The notes below the pieces were generated by a model that searched no databases, had not been told where the DNA came from, and saw only the letters and a program-made list of their open reading frames with translations. Below, piece after piece: positions 33,654 to 41,256 of a stretch of DNA of 64,000 nucleotides. Source of the stretch: Caballeronia sordidicola (GTDB taxonomy: Bacteria; Pseudomonadota; Gammaproteobacteria; Burkholderiales; Burkholderiaceae); assembly GCF_002220365.1 (NCBI RefSeq), contig NZ_MTHB01000234.1, positions 1-64,000 of the forward strand. The letters are read 5' to 3'. Both the position numbers and the translations under genes were made by a program. The number at the start of each line of letters is the position of its first letter. Position 1 is the first letter of the stretch.

Positions 33654-34550
33654 TTAAGTGTCGCCAAGCGGCGCAAGGGCCCGCGCACGCAGCCGTTTCC
33701 TGAAGAACGCCACCACGTCGGCGAGTGCGGCAGGGTCCGCCGCCAGCGCGTTATGCGATGCATTGACATGTCGCGTGACTTCCGTCGGGACGCCTGCGGC
33801 GATCAGTTCGCCCGCATATTTCTCTGCCTCGATGTGCAGCAGGTCATGCTGGGCGCTGGCGATCAGCGCCGGCGGCAGACCAGCAAGACGCCGCGATTCC
33901 AGCGGCGCTGCATACGGATGAAGCCGTTGTGAAGCGTTCGGCAGATACGCCCGATAACACTGCGCGCACTCCGTCATGCAGATGTCCGGCGAGCGCACCT
34001 TGTTCTCATCAGCCATGCGCGTCATGCTTGGGTCCAGCAACGGCGCGAGCAGCGCTTGCGCCAGGATCACGATGTCGCCCCGATCCCGCGCGATAGCCGC
34101 GAGACAGGTGGCCAGGTTGCCGCCCGCATCGTGCCCCGCGACCCCGATACGGTTTGCATCCGCCCGTTGTGCACGAGCGTTCGCTATGGCCCATTGCGCC
34201 GCCCGATAAGCATCTTCGGGAGCCGCAGGAAACGGGAAAGCCGGAGCCAGGGAGTAGCCCACCGAGATCACCCACGCTGCGGTATCCCGGGCAATGGTGC
34301 TGGCGGTAACGTCGGCATCGTCCAGCGTGCCGCGCACAAAGCCGCCGCCATGAAAATAAAGCACGACCGGCAGGACGGTGCCGTCCGAGGCGGGGCGATA
34401 ACTGCGCAAGGTGATGGGTTGCGCATGTCCCGCGATTCGAACATCCTCTATGCAGAGGCCCAGATCCAGCGTTGATGCCATGGTTATTTTCAGCGCGTTG
34501 GCGCCATCCCACCCGAGTTGCGATGGAACGAATTCTGGGGGCAACGACAT
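33654..34550 (-). CDS. llpE: LlpE-like alpha/beta hydrolase with Asp at the nucleophile position
   Basis: A 298-residue protein of the hormone-sensitive-lipase (HSL) group. The oxyanion motif HGGG is at residues 67-70. Where the family has G-D-S-A-G-G it reads GHDAGG (139-144), so the nucleophile Ser is Asp141. The acid (AQHDLL) and His (NASHNAL) regions are kept. LlpE is the first gene of the ceo/bpeEF operon in Burkholderia; its role is unknown and it is not needed for efflux as far as I recall. The frame opens at 34637, but the ATG at 34548-34550 suits the family. Ribosome site is poor. Confidence 0.85.
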   Translation of the reverse strand: MSLPPEFVPSQLGWDGANALKITMASTLDLGLCIEDVRIAGHAQPITLRSYRPASDGTVLPVVLYFHGGGFVRGTLDDADVTASTIARDTAAWVISVGYSLAPAFPFPAAPEDAYRAAQWAIANARAQRADANRIGVAGHDAGGNLATCLAAIARDRGDIVILAQALLAPLLDPSMTRMADENKVRSPDICMTECAQCYRAYLPNASQRLHPYAAPLESRRLAGLPPALIASAQHDLLHIEAEKYAGELIAAGVPTEVTRHVNASHNALAADPAALADVVAFFRKRLRARALAPLGDT

Positions 34551-34582
34551 TTGAAATAAATGCCTATAATCCGGCAACACAA

Positions 34583-34597
34583 TTCGGTCGCACCGAA
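34583..34597. promoter_or_regulatory. Palindrome TTCGGT-CGC-ACCGAA between llpE and LysR genes
   Basis: A perfect 6-bp inverted repeat with a 3-base spacer, in the 128-base region between the divergent efflux operon and its LysR gene. LysR-type regulators usually bind imperfect palindromes (T-N11-A); this element fits that (T at 34584 and A at 34596). A TATAAT on the plus strand at 34565-34570 lies nearby. Binding is inferred from position only. Confidence 0.5.
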
Positions 34598-34678
34598 CAA
34601 TCGCGATTGAAACTGCCCATTCCTGTCTGAGCGGCATCCTTATTCCGGACGCTGCAAAGCACTGACGGTGAGAGAAAA

Positions 34679-35689
34679 ATGGACCGGCTACAAGCTATGC
34701 AGGTGTTTACAAGAGTCGTTGACACCAACAGTTTTTCGCGCGCAGCAGACACCATGGACATGCCGCGCGCTTCGGTGACAACGATCATTCAGAACCTCGA
34801 AGCGTTCTTGAACGTGCGTCTCCTGCAACGCACGACACGACGCCTGAATCTCACGCCGGACGGCGCCGCGTATTACGAGCGCTGCGTGCGGATCCTGGCG
34901 GATATCGAGGAAACCGAGAGTTCATTCGCCAATACCGGCAAAGGTCCGCGCGGTAAACTGCGGATCGATATGCCGGGGTCGATCGGGCGCATGATCGTCA
35001 TGCCCCAGCTTTGCGAATTCCACACGCGCTATCCGGATATCGAGTTGATGATCGGTTTCGGCGACAAACCCGTCGACCTGATCCAGGAAGGGGTGGATTG
35101 TGTCATTCGCGTGGGAACGCTGCAGGATTCCAGCCTCGTCGCCCGGCGGATCGGCGTGTTTCAGGGTCTGACCGCGGCGAGTCCGGAATATCTCGAGCTT
35201 CATGGCGTGCCGCATAGCATTGACGATTTGCAGCAGCACACGGCCGTGAATTATTTTTCCAGCCGCACCGGCCGCGTGATGGATATGGATTTTGTCGTCG
35301 ACGGGAAGTCCGTCGACGTGAAGATGCGCGGAAAGATTGCCGTGAATGACGCCGAGGCTTATATCGCGTGCGGTGTCAAAGGAGTGGGTATCGTCCAGAT
35401 AGCGCGTTTCATGGCACTTCCGCATTTGCGCTCCGGCGAACTGGTCGAGGTGCTGCCGCAATGGAAACCGTTGCCCATGCCCATTTCGGTGGTTTATCCG
35501 CATAACCGGCATTTGTCGCCCAAGGTGCGGGTTTTCGTCGACTGGGCCGCCGAATTATTTGAACGGTGTCCTCTGCTTTCGGGCCAGGAAGACGCCGAGC
35601 AGCGCTGTCTGCCGACGGCTACGCCAGCGAAATCGATCGTCAAGCATGGGACGCCAGATGTTGCCGGCACCGCTGAGGTGGTCGTTTAG
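34679..35689 (+). CDS. ceoR: LysR-family regulator of the efflux operon (CeoR/BpeT-like)
   Basis: A 336-residue LysR-type regulator. The N-terminal winged helix-turn-helix spans residues 1-60 (MQVFTRVVDTNSFSRAADTM; LLQRTTRRLNLTPDGAAYYE). The effector-binding domain follows, with VDCVIRVGTLQDSSLVARRI near the centre. The last 30 residues or so are a low-complexity tail. Its divergent position next to llpE matches CeoR/BpeT, which activate the efflux operon. The regulator type is certain; the specific name rests on synteny. Confidence 0.88.
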   Translation: MDRLQAMQVFTRVVDTNSFSRAADTMDMPRASVTTIIQNLEAFLNVRLLQRTTRRLNLTPDGAAYYERCVRILADIEETESSFANTGKGPRGKLRIDMPGSIGRMIVMPQLCEFHTRYPDIELMIGFGDKPVDLIQEGVDCVIRVGTLQDSSLVARRIGVFQGLTAASPEYLELHGVPHSIDDLQQHTAVNYFSSRTGRVMDMDFVVDGKSVDVKMRGKIAVNDAEAYIACGVKGVGIVQIARFMALPHLRSGELVEVLPQWKPLPMPISVVYPHNRHLSPKVRVFVDWAAELFERCPLLSGQEDAEQRCLPTATPAKSIVKHGTPDVAGTAEVVV

Positions 35690-36050
35690 TTTTGCTTGAG
35701 GCTCGTTGGATCGGGTCTCTTTTCTCAGCCTCAAGTCCTTTTCGACCCTGCTTCGGGTAAGGGCTTAAGTCCCTTGCGCTCATACTGGTTTCGCCGCAAA
35801 AGCCCTTTCCATAAGGGCTTTTGCGATTATTCGCCTGGCGCGATTAATCTTTTCGCTTAACAGTCATTTATCCGGCGCGCTCGCTTGACTACATTTCGTC
35901 CTGTCGCAGCGCGGCTCGTTGATTCGTCGATGCCATTGTTTTCTATTGCTTAGGCTCATTGCTTGAGTTCAACGCCCGCTGCCCCGCTATCAGTCCGATA
36001 GCATCGACCCCGTTCGATGCCAATCGAATGAACCGACAGGAGCAGCACGC
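35690..36050. other. Intergenic region between the LysR gene and the DUF4148 gene
   Basis: 361 bases. It holds a terminator at 35795-35825 and then about 220 bases that should include the DUF4148 promoter. CTATC AGTCC GATAG at 35987-36001 is a small inverted repeat. The ribosome site of the next gene is ACAGGAG. No other gene was found. Confidence 0.5.
35795..35825 (+). terminator. Terminator hairpin after the LysR gene
   Basis: CGCAAAAGCCCTT at 35795-35807 pairs perfectly with AAGGGCTTTTGCG at 35813-35825 over a 5-nt loop. The symmetric A- and T-runs inside the stem are typical of terminators in this group. It lies about 105 bases after the LysR stop. Confidence 0.8.
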
Positions 36051-36404
36051 ATGAAAACCGCTATTGCAACACTCTCGCTTTCCGCTATCTCAGCCGTTGT
36101 TTCCACCACCGCATTCGCTGACGGCGGTATTGGGCATGCAGGCACTTATCAAACCGCGGTAACCAGCCAAAGCACCATGACACGCGCGCAAGTGCGCGCC
36201 GAGCTGGCCGCATCGTATGCAAACGGCACGCTGCCCGCGCTGAACCGCAACACCTACCCTGAGCGCAGCATGGCGGGGATTGCCATTGCCGAGCAGCACG
36301 AACAACGTGCACGCGACGCGGCGGCTGCGGAACAACGTAATCGTGGAATCGTGGAGTTCGCGAATGGATCAGTGACACAAAGCGGCAACACGCACGTTCA
36401 GTAA
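36051..36404 (+). CDS. DUF4148 family exported protein
   Basis: A 117-residue protein with a signal peptide (MKTAIATLSLSAISAVVSTT then AFA-DGG cleavage). The mature part has TMTRAQVRAELAASYANGTL, the DUF4148 signature, plus a helical EQHEQRARDAAAAEQ segment. DUF4148 proteins are abundant small periplasmic proteins of Burkholderiaceae with unknown function. The start has ACAGGAG upstream. A 45-codon ORF follows 15 bases later with a strong ribosome site. Confidence 0.85.
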   Translation: MKTAIATLSLSAISAVVSTTAFADGGIGHAGTYQTAVTSQSTMTRAQVRAELAASYANGTLPALNRNTYPERSMAGIAIAEQHEQRARDAAAAEQRNRGIVEFANGSVTQSGNTHVQ

Positions 36405-36419
36405 ATAAAGGAGTCCATC

Positions 36420-36557
36420 ATGAAAGAATCAGTACCCCTTGAAGACTTCTCCGCACTCGACGACTGGCTTCCGGAAGCGCCGCAATGGCAACCATACAGG
36501 CCGCAAGCAACGCGCGTGCGTCAGGCAACGGAATGGGCGGATTCAGCGGCAGGTTGA
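36420..36557 (+). CDS. Small hypothetical ORF, 45 aa
   Basis: ATG at 36420 with AAGGAG six bases upstream, only 15 bases after the DUF4148 gene. It encodes an acidic, Trp-rich peptide: MKESVPLEDFSALDDWLPEA continuing to TGA at 36555-36557. I recognise no family. The strong ribosome site and operon-like spacing favour translation, but the ORF is short and could be a relic. Confidence 0.4.
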   Translation: MKESVPLEDFSALDDWLPEAPQWQPYRPQATRVRQATEWADSAAG

Positions 36558-36643
36558 AGGATTCAGCGCTTTGCCGGCGCGGACTTATCAAGTGCGCGCC
36601 AGAGCGAATCACGAGGTTGAATGTGAGGGCGCGAGAATTCGGC

Positions 36644-36680
36644 TGAGTGCCTGATCGCGGTTCAAGTGATCAGGCACTCA
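36644..36680. terminator. 13-bp stem-loop between the small ORF and the ribonucleotide reductase gene
   Basis: TGAGTGCCTGATC at 36644-36656 is the exact complement of GATCAGGCACTCA at 36668-36680, with an 11-nt loop. It lies four bases from the stop codon of the leftward reductase gene. No strong U-run follows on either side, but the position between convergent genes suits termination. Confidence 0.65.
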
Positions 36681-36684
36681 TGCT

Positions 36685-39240
36685 TCAACCGCACGCGCCT
36701 ACTTCGCCGCACGCTGTACAGAAGTCGCAACCGTCCTTGCGGATCATTGCGTTGGCACCGCAAGTCGGGCACTTGCGCCCGGGAATGGGCAATAGCGCAT
36801 GCGGGTTGGCTGCATCCGCGTTGTCTTCCACGACCGCAGTGATGTCGTCATCGCCGGAATCGGATGAGGCCGATACAAGGCCCACCTGCGCACTCTCGTG
36901 CCGACGCTGCGCGAGCAGCCGCGACGGAAGTTGACCGCCCTCGATATCGAGGAAACCTCGCCGGAACAGGATCTGCTGAATCGCGTACGCAAGCGCCGCG
37001 ACTTCCGAATCGTGCCAGCGCGGTGATTTGTGGCCATCGAGGCGCTCGACGTCGCCCAGGCGCACCTGTCCACGATCCCACGATACCTTGCGCATATCCT
37101 GCAGATTGCGCGCGACAAATCCGCCCCGCGCTGCCAGTGACAACGAGCGCATGGTCGCCGTAATCCATTGCTGCGATTCGTCGCGCTGCCCCGTTGGTAT
37201 GAAGAACTCGATAGGCCGCTCGATAGTGACATCTTCGCCACTCAACCGCCCGGTAATCTCCATGAACGACACCGCTACATAAAGCGACTTCTTGCCAGCC
37301 TGCGTGAGGTACTCCACCTTTTCGATGATCGCAGGCAGCTCGCCGCGCGGACGATGATCGATGGCAATACGCAACGGATCCAGTTGAACCTCGGCTTCAG
37401 CCGCGTCCGAGGGATCGGATGCAGCGATCGCGGGCGTCTCCGGCGTCACCGATAGTACGGCACCCAGCGTGTCGTTAGGACGGTAGGTGGCCAGCCCCTT
37501 GAGACCCCGGCGCCAGGCGTCGAAATAAAGGTCCTTGAATGCATCGAACGGATAATCGGCCGGTACGTTGACCGTCTTCGAGATGGAGGTATCGACGAAA
37601 GGCTGCACCGCCGCCATCATTTCCAGATGATCGTTCGCGGACATATCGAGTGCGCTTACAAAGTAATCCGGCAACGTCTTCACGTCGCCGCCCAGCTCGC
37701 GATACAAGCGGTACGCATGATCTTCCACCGGGAACGATTGCCGGCTGCCGTCCGCCATGCGCTTGGTCCGCTGATAGGTCCAAGAGAACGCCGGCTCAAT
37801 GCCGTTCGACGCGTTATCGGCGAATGCCAGGCTCACCGTGCCGGTTGGCGCAATGGAAAGCAGGTGGCTGTTACGAATACCGTCGCGATGAATCTCCGCC
37901 TTGATGTCGTCCGGCAGGCGCGACGCAAACGTGCCTGTTTCAAGGTACTTTTTAGCATCGAACAGCGGAAACGCACCCCGCTCGCGAGCCAGCTCCACCG
38001 ACGCGCGATACGCTTCATCGCGCATGGTCCGCGCCACGCGTGTCGCAAAATCGCGGCCTTCCTGCGCGTCGTAGCGCACGCCGAGCATGACAAGCGTGTC
38101 GCCGAGCCCGGTAAAACCCACGCCTATGCGCCGCTTCGCTTGCGCCTCCTGGTCTTGCTCGGGTAGCGGCCAGAGCGTTACGTCGAGCACATCGTCGAGA
38201 AAACGAACCTGCGTGCGGGTGCTTTTCGCCAACCCGTCCCAGTCGAATACCGGCGTTCCTCCGTGACGCTGCGCGAACGGTTCACGCACGAAACGTGTCA
38301 GGTTCAACGGGCCGAGGTTGCAGCACCCGTAGGCCGGCAACGGTTGCTCGCCGCAGGGATTGGTTGCGCGAATGGTTTCCACCGCTCGCAGGTTGTTGTC
38401 GTCGTTCATGCGCGATACGAACACCACCCCCGGCTCCGCGACGTCATAGGTCGAGCGCATGATCGTGTCCCACACTTCCCGTGCCCGCACTTCGCGATAA
38501 ACCCACACACCATCGTCACGCTGCCGCGCATCGGCCGAAGCCCTGAACGAAGGTGACGGTTCGGCGGGATGTACGAGTTGCCACGGGGTATCGTCAGCAA
38601 CCGCCTGCATGAACTCGTCGGTCACCGCAACCGATACGTTGAAGTTATTCCAGCGACCTTTCACATGCTTTGCCGCGATAAATTCAAGCAGGTCAGGATG
38701 TGAGCAATCCAGGATGCCCATCTGCGCGCCGCGCCGCGACCCGGCGCTTTCAACGGTCCTGCATGACGCGTCGAAGACATCCATGTAACTGCACGGCCCC
38801 GACGCCGACGACCCCGTGGAATGCACGCGCGCACCCTTCGGACGGATCGCGGAAAAGTTGTAACCCACGCCGCCGCCGCGCCGCATGGTTTCGGCTGCCT
38901 GCAGCAAGGCGACGTAGATGCCCGGTAAACCGTTCTCGTCCACGCCCTGGATGGCGTCGCCCACGGGCTGAACGAAGCAGTTGATGAGCGTTGCTTGAAT
39001 ACCCGTGCCGGCCGCGCTCATGATCCGGCCCGCGCCCAGGGCGCCACGCTGGAAATTCTCGAAGAATTCGGTCTCGACTTGCTTGCGCCGCGCCTCGGGT
39101 TCGGCCATTGCCACGCCTCGTGCAACCCGTCGGTAAATATCGTCGATGTGCGTTTCGTCACCCTTCGCATACTTTTCCAGCATGACGTCGATGGAAAACT
39201 GCTGCGGTGAAACGGTGATCTTCAAGTCGTCTTCAGCCAT
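36685..39240 (-). CDS. Adenosylcobalamin-dependent (class II) ribonucleotide reductase
   Basis: An 851-residue class II reductase that makes deoxyribonucleotides with a B12-derived radical, with or without oxygen. Key parts: GALGAGRIMSAAGTGIQATL, the finger-loop ATNPCGEQPLPAYGCCNLGP with the radical-site Cys, and LSIAPTGTVSLAFADNASNG. The C-terminus is Cys-rich (CPTCGANAM, CDFCTACGEVGACG) and probably binds Zn; such tails shuttle reducing power. The frame opens at 39504 but the ATG at 39238-39240 suits the family. It is divergent from narK1, and no cobalamin riboswitch precedes it. Confidence 0.93.
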   Translation of the reverse strand: MAEDDLKITVSPQQFSIDVMLEKYAKGDETHIDDIYRRVARGVAMAEPEARRKQVETEFFENFQRGALGAGRIMSAAGTGIQATLINCFVQPVGDAIQGVDENGLPGIYVALLQAAETMRRGGGVGYNFSAIRPKGARVHSTGSSASGPCSYMDVFDASCRTVESAGSRRGAQMGILDCSHPDLLEFIAAKHVKGRWNNFNVSVAVTDEFMQAVADDTPWQLVHPAEPSPSFRASADARQRDDGVWVYREVRAREVWDTIMRSTYDVAEPGVVFVSRMNDDNNLRAVETIRATNPCGEQPLPAYGCCNLGPLNLTRFVREPFAQRHGGTPVFDWDGLAKSTRTQVRFLDDVLDVTLWPLPEQDQEAQAKRRIGVGFTGLGDTLVMLGVRYDAQEGRDFATRVARTMRDEAYRASVELARERGAFPLFDAKKYLETGTFASRLPDDIKAEIHRDGIRNSHLLSIAPTGTVSLAFADNASNGIEPAFSWTYQRTKRMADGSRQSFPVEDHAYRLYRELGGDVKTLPDYFVSALDMSANDHLEMMAAVQPFVDTSISKTVNVPADYPFDAFKDLYFDAWRRGLKGLATYRPNDTLGAVLSVTPETPAIAASDPSDAAEAEVQLDPLRIAIDHRPRGELPAIIEKVEYLTQAGKKSLYVAVSFMEITGRLSGEDVTIERPIEFFIPTGQRDESQQWITATMRSLSLAARGGFVARNLQDMRKVSWDRGQVRLGDVERLDGHKSPRWHDSEVAALAYAIQQILFRRGFLDIEGGQLPSRLLAQRRHESAQVGLVSASSDSGDDDITAVVEDNADAANPHALLPIPGRKCPTCGANAMIRKDGCDFCTACGEVGACG

Positions 39241-39323
39241 GTCGGTCCTCGTAACCAAGCGGATTGCTGCGTTGCATCGCAGTGGCGGAAAGGCTTCCCG
39301 CCGGGCGCGCCGCCCCCAAGTTT

Positions 39324-39339
39324 TACACCTTTCGGAGTA
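39324..39339. promoter_or_regulatory. Candidate NarL-type 7-2-7 site between class II reductase gene and narK1
   Basis: TACACCT-TT-CGGAGTA: each heptamer matches the NarL consensus TACYYMT at six of seven positions (the right one read as TACTCCG). The arrangement is the inverted 7-2-7 form used by NarL/NarP. It lies 84 bases before the reductase start and 124 before narK1. Also here, GTAGTCCC occurs twice (39337-39344 and 39401-39408). No perfect FNR/Anr box (TTGAT-N4-ATCAA) was found in the gap. Confidence 0.5.
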
Positions 39340-39462
39340 GTCCCGCCGGATAAGCGACATGGAGTCGCGCCCTCCCAACGGTGAATGGGCGGCACAGCGC
39401 GTAGTCCCTAATCTTGCAGTCGATTCCCCACTAAACGCAAACTCAATCGACAGGCAAGCATC

Positions 39463-40755
39463 ATGACTGCCGTACGTAAATCCCAAATCGGCGGAGCCGT
39501 CCACGACGCCTCGACCGCCGACCCGCGCGCCTGGCGCGTGCTGTGGTCGGGCACCTTCGCTTTCACCATCTGCTTCGCGATCTGGATGATGTTCGCGATT
39601 CTGGGCATTCCGCTAAAAACCCAACTGGGTCTCTCCGATGCCGAATTTGGCCTGATTGCCGCCACGCCGGTGCTGTCCGGGTCGCTGGCGCGTGTGCCGC
39701 TCGGCATTTGCACTGACCGCTTCGGCGGACGCATCGTCTTTTTCCTGACGATGCTCGCCACCGTCATACCAATCTGGATGCTCACCTACGCCACGCAGTT
39801 CTGGCAATTCATCGCGCTCGGGCTGCTGGTCGGTCTCGCAGGCGCAAGCTTCTCGGTCGGCACACCGTATGTGGCGCGCTGGTTTCCGAAGGACCGTCAA
39901 GGGCTCGCAATGGGCATCTTCGGTGCCGGCAATGCCGGTTCGGCGCTGACCAAGTTCGTGGCGCCTATCCTGATCGTAAGCGCCGGTACGTGGATGATCG
40001 TGCCGAAAGTCTATGCCATCGCCATGCTCGTTACCGCCATTCTCTTCTGGATGACGTCGGCGACAAATCCCGCCCATCGCATTGCCCATCCGCCGAGCTT
40101 CGCCAGCCAGTTGAGCGTGATGAAAGACCGTCACGCATGGCGCTATTCGCAGTATTACTCGGTCGTGTTCGGTGGTTATGTTGGGCTCGCGCTGTGGCTG
40201 CCCCATTACTACGTTAATCACTATGGATTCCATATTGAACAAGCCGCTTTGCTGGCTGCATGCTTCTCGCTGCCGGGCGGTGTGCTGCGTGCGGTTGGCG
40301 GATGGCTGTCCGATCGCTTCGGCGCGAAGAAAACAACGTGGGTCGTGATGTGGACCGTGCTTACGTGCTTCTTCTTTTTAAGCTATCCCGACGCCGGTTT
40401 CATCGTTCAGTCGAGCCGTGGTCCGATTGGCTTCAACATTGCCCTCTCGCCCACTGTGTTCACCATCCTGATGTTCACCGTAGGGATTGCAATGGCAATC
40501 GGCAAGGCGTCCGTATTCAAGTTCGTCTCCGATGAATATACCGGAAACATCGGCGCGGTATCTGGCGTGGTAGGTCTCGCGGGCGGCCTGGCCGGGTTCG
40601 CATTGCCCATTCTTTTCGGGTTGCTCGCCGACCTGACCGGCGTGAGCAGCACCTGTTTCATGCTGCTTTTCGGCGCCACCGCCGTCAGCCTCATCTGGAT
40701 GACCTTCTCTTTCCGCTCGCATGGCAATGCTGCCCTGCCGCGCGGCTCCGTTTAA
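39463..40755 (+). CDS. narK: Nitrate/nitrite transporter NarK1 (MFS)
   Basis: A 430-residue major facilitator protein with twelve predicted helices. LSGSLARVPLGICTDRFGGR and GIFGAGNAGSALTKFVAPIL near the fourth and fifth helices correspond to the NarK nitrate-signature regions. It is the NarK1 type (probable nitrate/proton symport), in contrast with the NarK2-type antiporter downstream. It is the first gene of the nar cluster; only 16 bases originally separated its stop from the narK2 start before the IS inserted. Confidence 0.92.
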   Translation: MTAVRKSQIGGAVHDASTADPRAWRVLWSGTFAFTICFAIWMMFAILGIPLKTQLGLSDAEFGLIAATPVLSGSLARVPLGICTDRFGGRIVFFLTMLATVIPIWMLTYATQFWQFIALGLLVGLAGASFSVGTPYVARWFPKDRQGLAMGIFGAGNAGSALTKFVAPILIVSAGTWMIVPKVYAIAMLVTAILFWMTSATNPAHRIAHPPSFASQLSVMKDRHAWRYSQYYSVVFGGYVGLALWLPHYYVNHYGFHIEQAALLAACFSLPGGVLRAVGGWLSDRFGAKKTTWVVMWTVLTCFFFLSYPDAGFIVQSSRGPIGFNIALSPTVFTILMFTVGIAMAIGKASVFKFVSDEYTGNIGAVSGVVGLAGGLAGFALPILFGLLADLTGVSSTCFMLLFGATAVSLIWMTFSFRSHGNAALPRGSV

Positions 40756-40771
40756 CCCAACCTGCAAAAAC

Positions 40772-40796
40772 ATGTCCGACTACCTCCTAAAAAAAT
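40772..40796 (+). pseudogene. narK2: Detached 5' end of narK2 (first eight codons)
   Basis: ATG TCC GAC TAC CTC CTA AAA AAA T is followed by the IS at 40797. The rest of the gene resumes after the IS at 42516 (TGG GAA CCG). Joined across the target duplication, the frame reads MSDYLLKKWEPEDPAF, a normal NarK2 start. The fragment keeps the original start codon of narK2 but can now only give a short peptide running into the IS. Confidence 0.85.
40789..40796 (+). repeat. Left target-site duplication AAAAAAAT
   Basis: Eight bases, identical to 42509-42516, flanking the IS. Eight-base duplication is the ISL3-family hallmark. Confidence 0.9.
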
Positions 40797-40833
40797 GGAT
40801 CGTCGGGGGAATCTGTGGGTGAAATCGATGGAT

Positions 40834-41256
40834 TCAGGCGGCGTTGAGGAAACGACATAGCTTTCGGCAGGTGGCATCGAAGAGGCCTTGCTCGCGCTCA
40901 GAGCGGTCATCCAGGAGCGGGCCACCGTCTTGCTCGTCGATATACCGTAACAGTATTGAGTGGGCGTCCAGCCTCCTGAGTTCGCGGTAAAGCTGGCGCT
41001 CTTCAACGAGACGACCACCGAGCATCCAGATAAAGTCCCGATGCTGGTGCAGGGTTTTTCGGCTGTAACCGCTGTCCAGAAGATGCAGGAGATACGGTGT
41101 GAATATCTTGACGAGATCCTGTCCGAACGGAATGTCCTGTTCCTCAAAGCTCCAGGACTTGGGCCAGTTTTGCAGGTCGGGAACGAGTCGTTCAAGATCG
41201 CTTGATTCGGGTGCGACAATGGCGGTATTACCGACGATTTTTCGCTTGCTAGCCAT
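40834..41256 (-). CDS. IS passenger protein, 140 aa (integrase N-terminal-like)
   Basis: A basic 140-residue protein of unknown function inside the IS, transcribed opposite to the transposase. IFTPYLLHLLDSGYSRKTLH followed by QHRDFIWMLGGRLVEE resembles the SAM-like core-binding fold of tyrosine recombinases and a hypothetical family I recall from proteobacterial mobile DNA; no catalytic residues are present. The ATG at 41254-41256 shares the palindrome CATG with a start codon of the transposase. Function could be regulation or targeting, which is guesswork. Confidence 0.65.
   Translation of the reverse strand: MASKRKIVGNTAIVAPESSDLERLVPDLQNWPKSWSFEEQDIPFGQDLVKIFTPYLLHLLDSGYSRKTLHQHRDFIWMLGGRLVEERQLYRELRRLDAHSILLRYIDEQDGGPLLDDRSEREQGLFDATCRKLCRFLNAA

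Noticed and set aside
39241..39462. FNR/Anr box or cobalamin riboswitch in the reductase/narK1 gap
   Set aside because: No TTGAT-N4-ATCAA-like site and no B12 box or core could be read in either direction.
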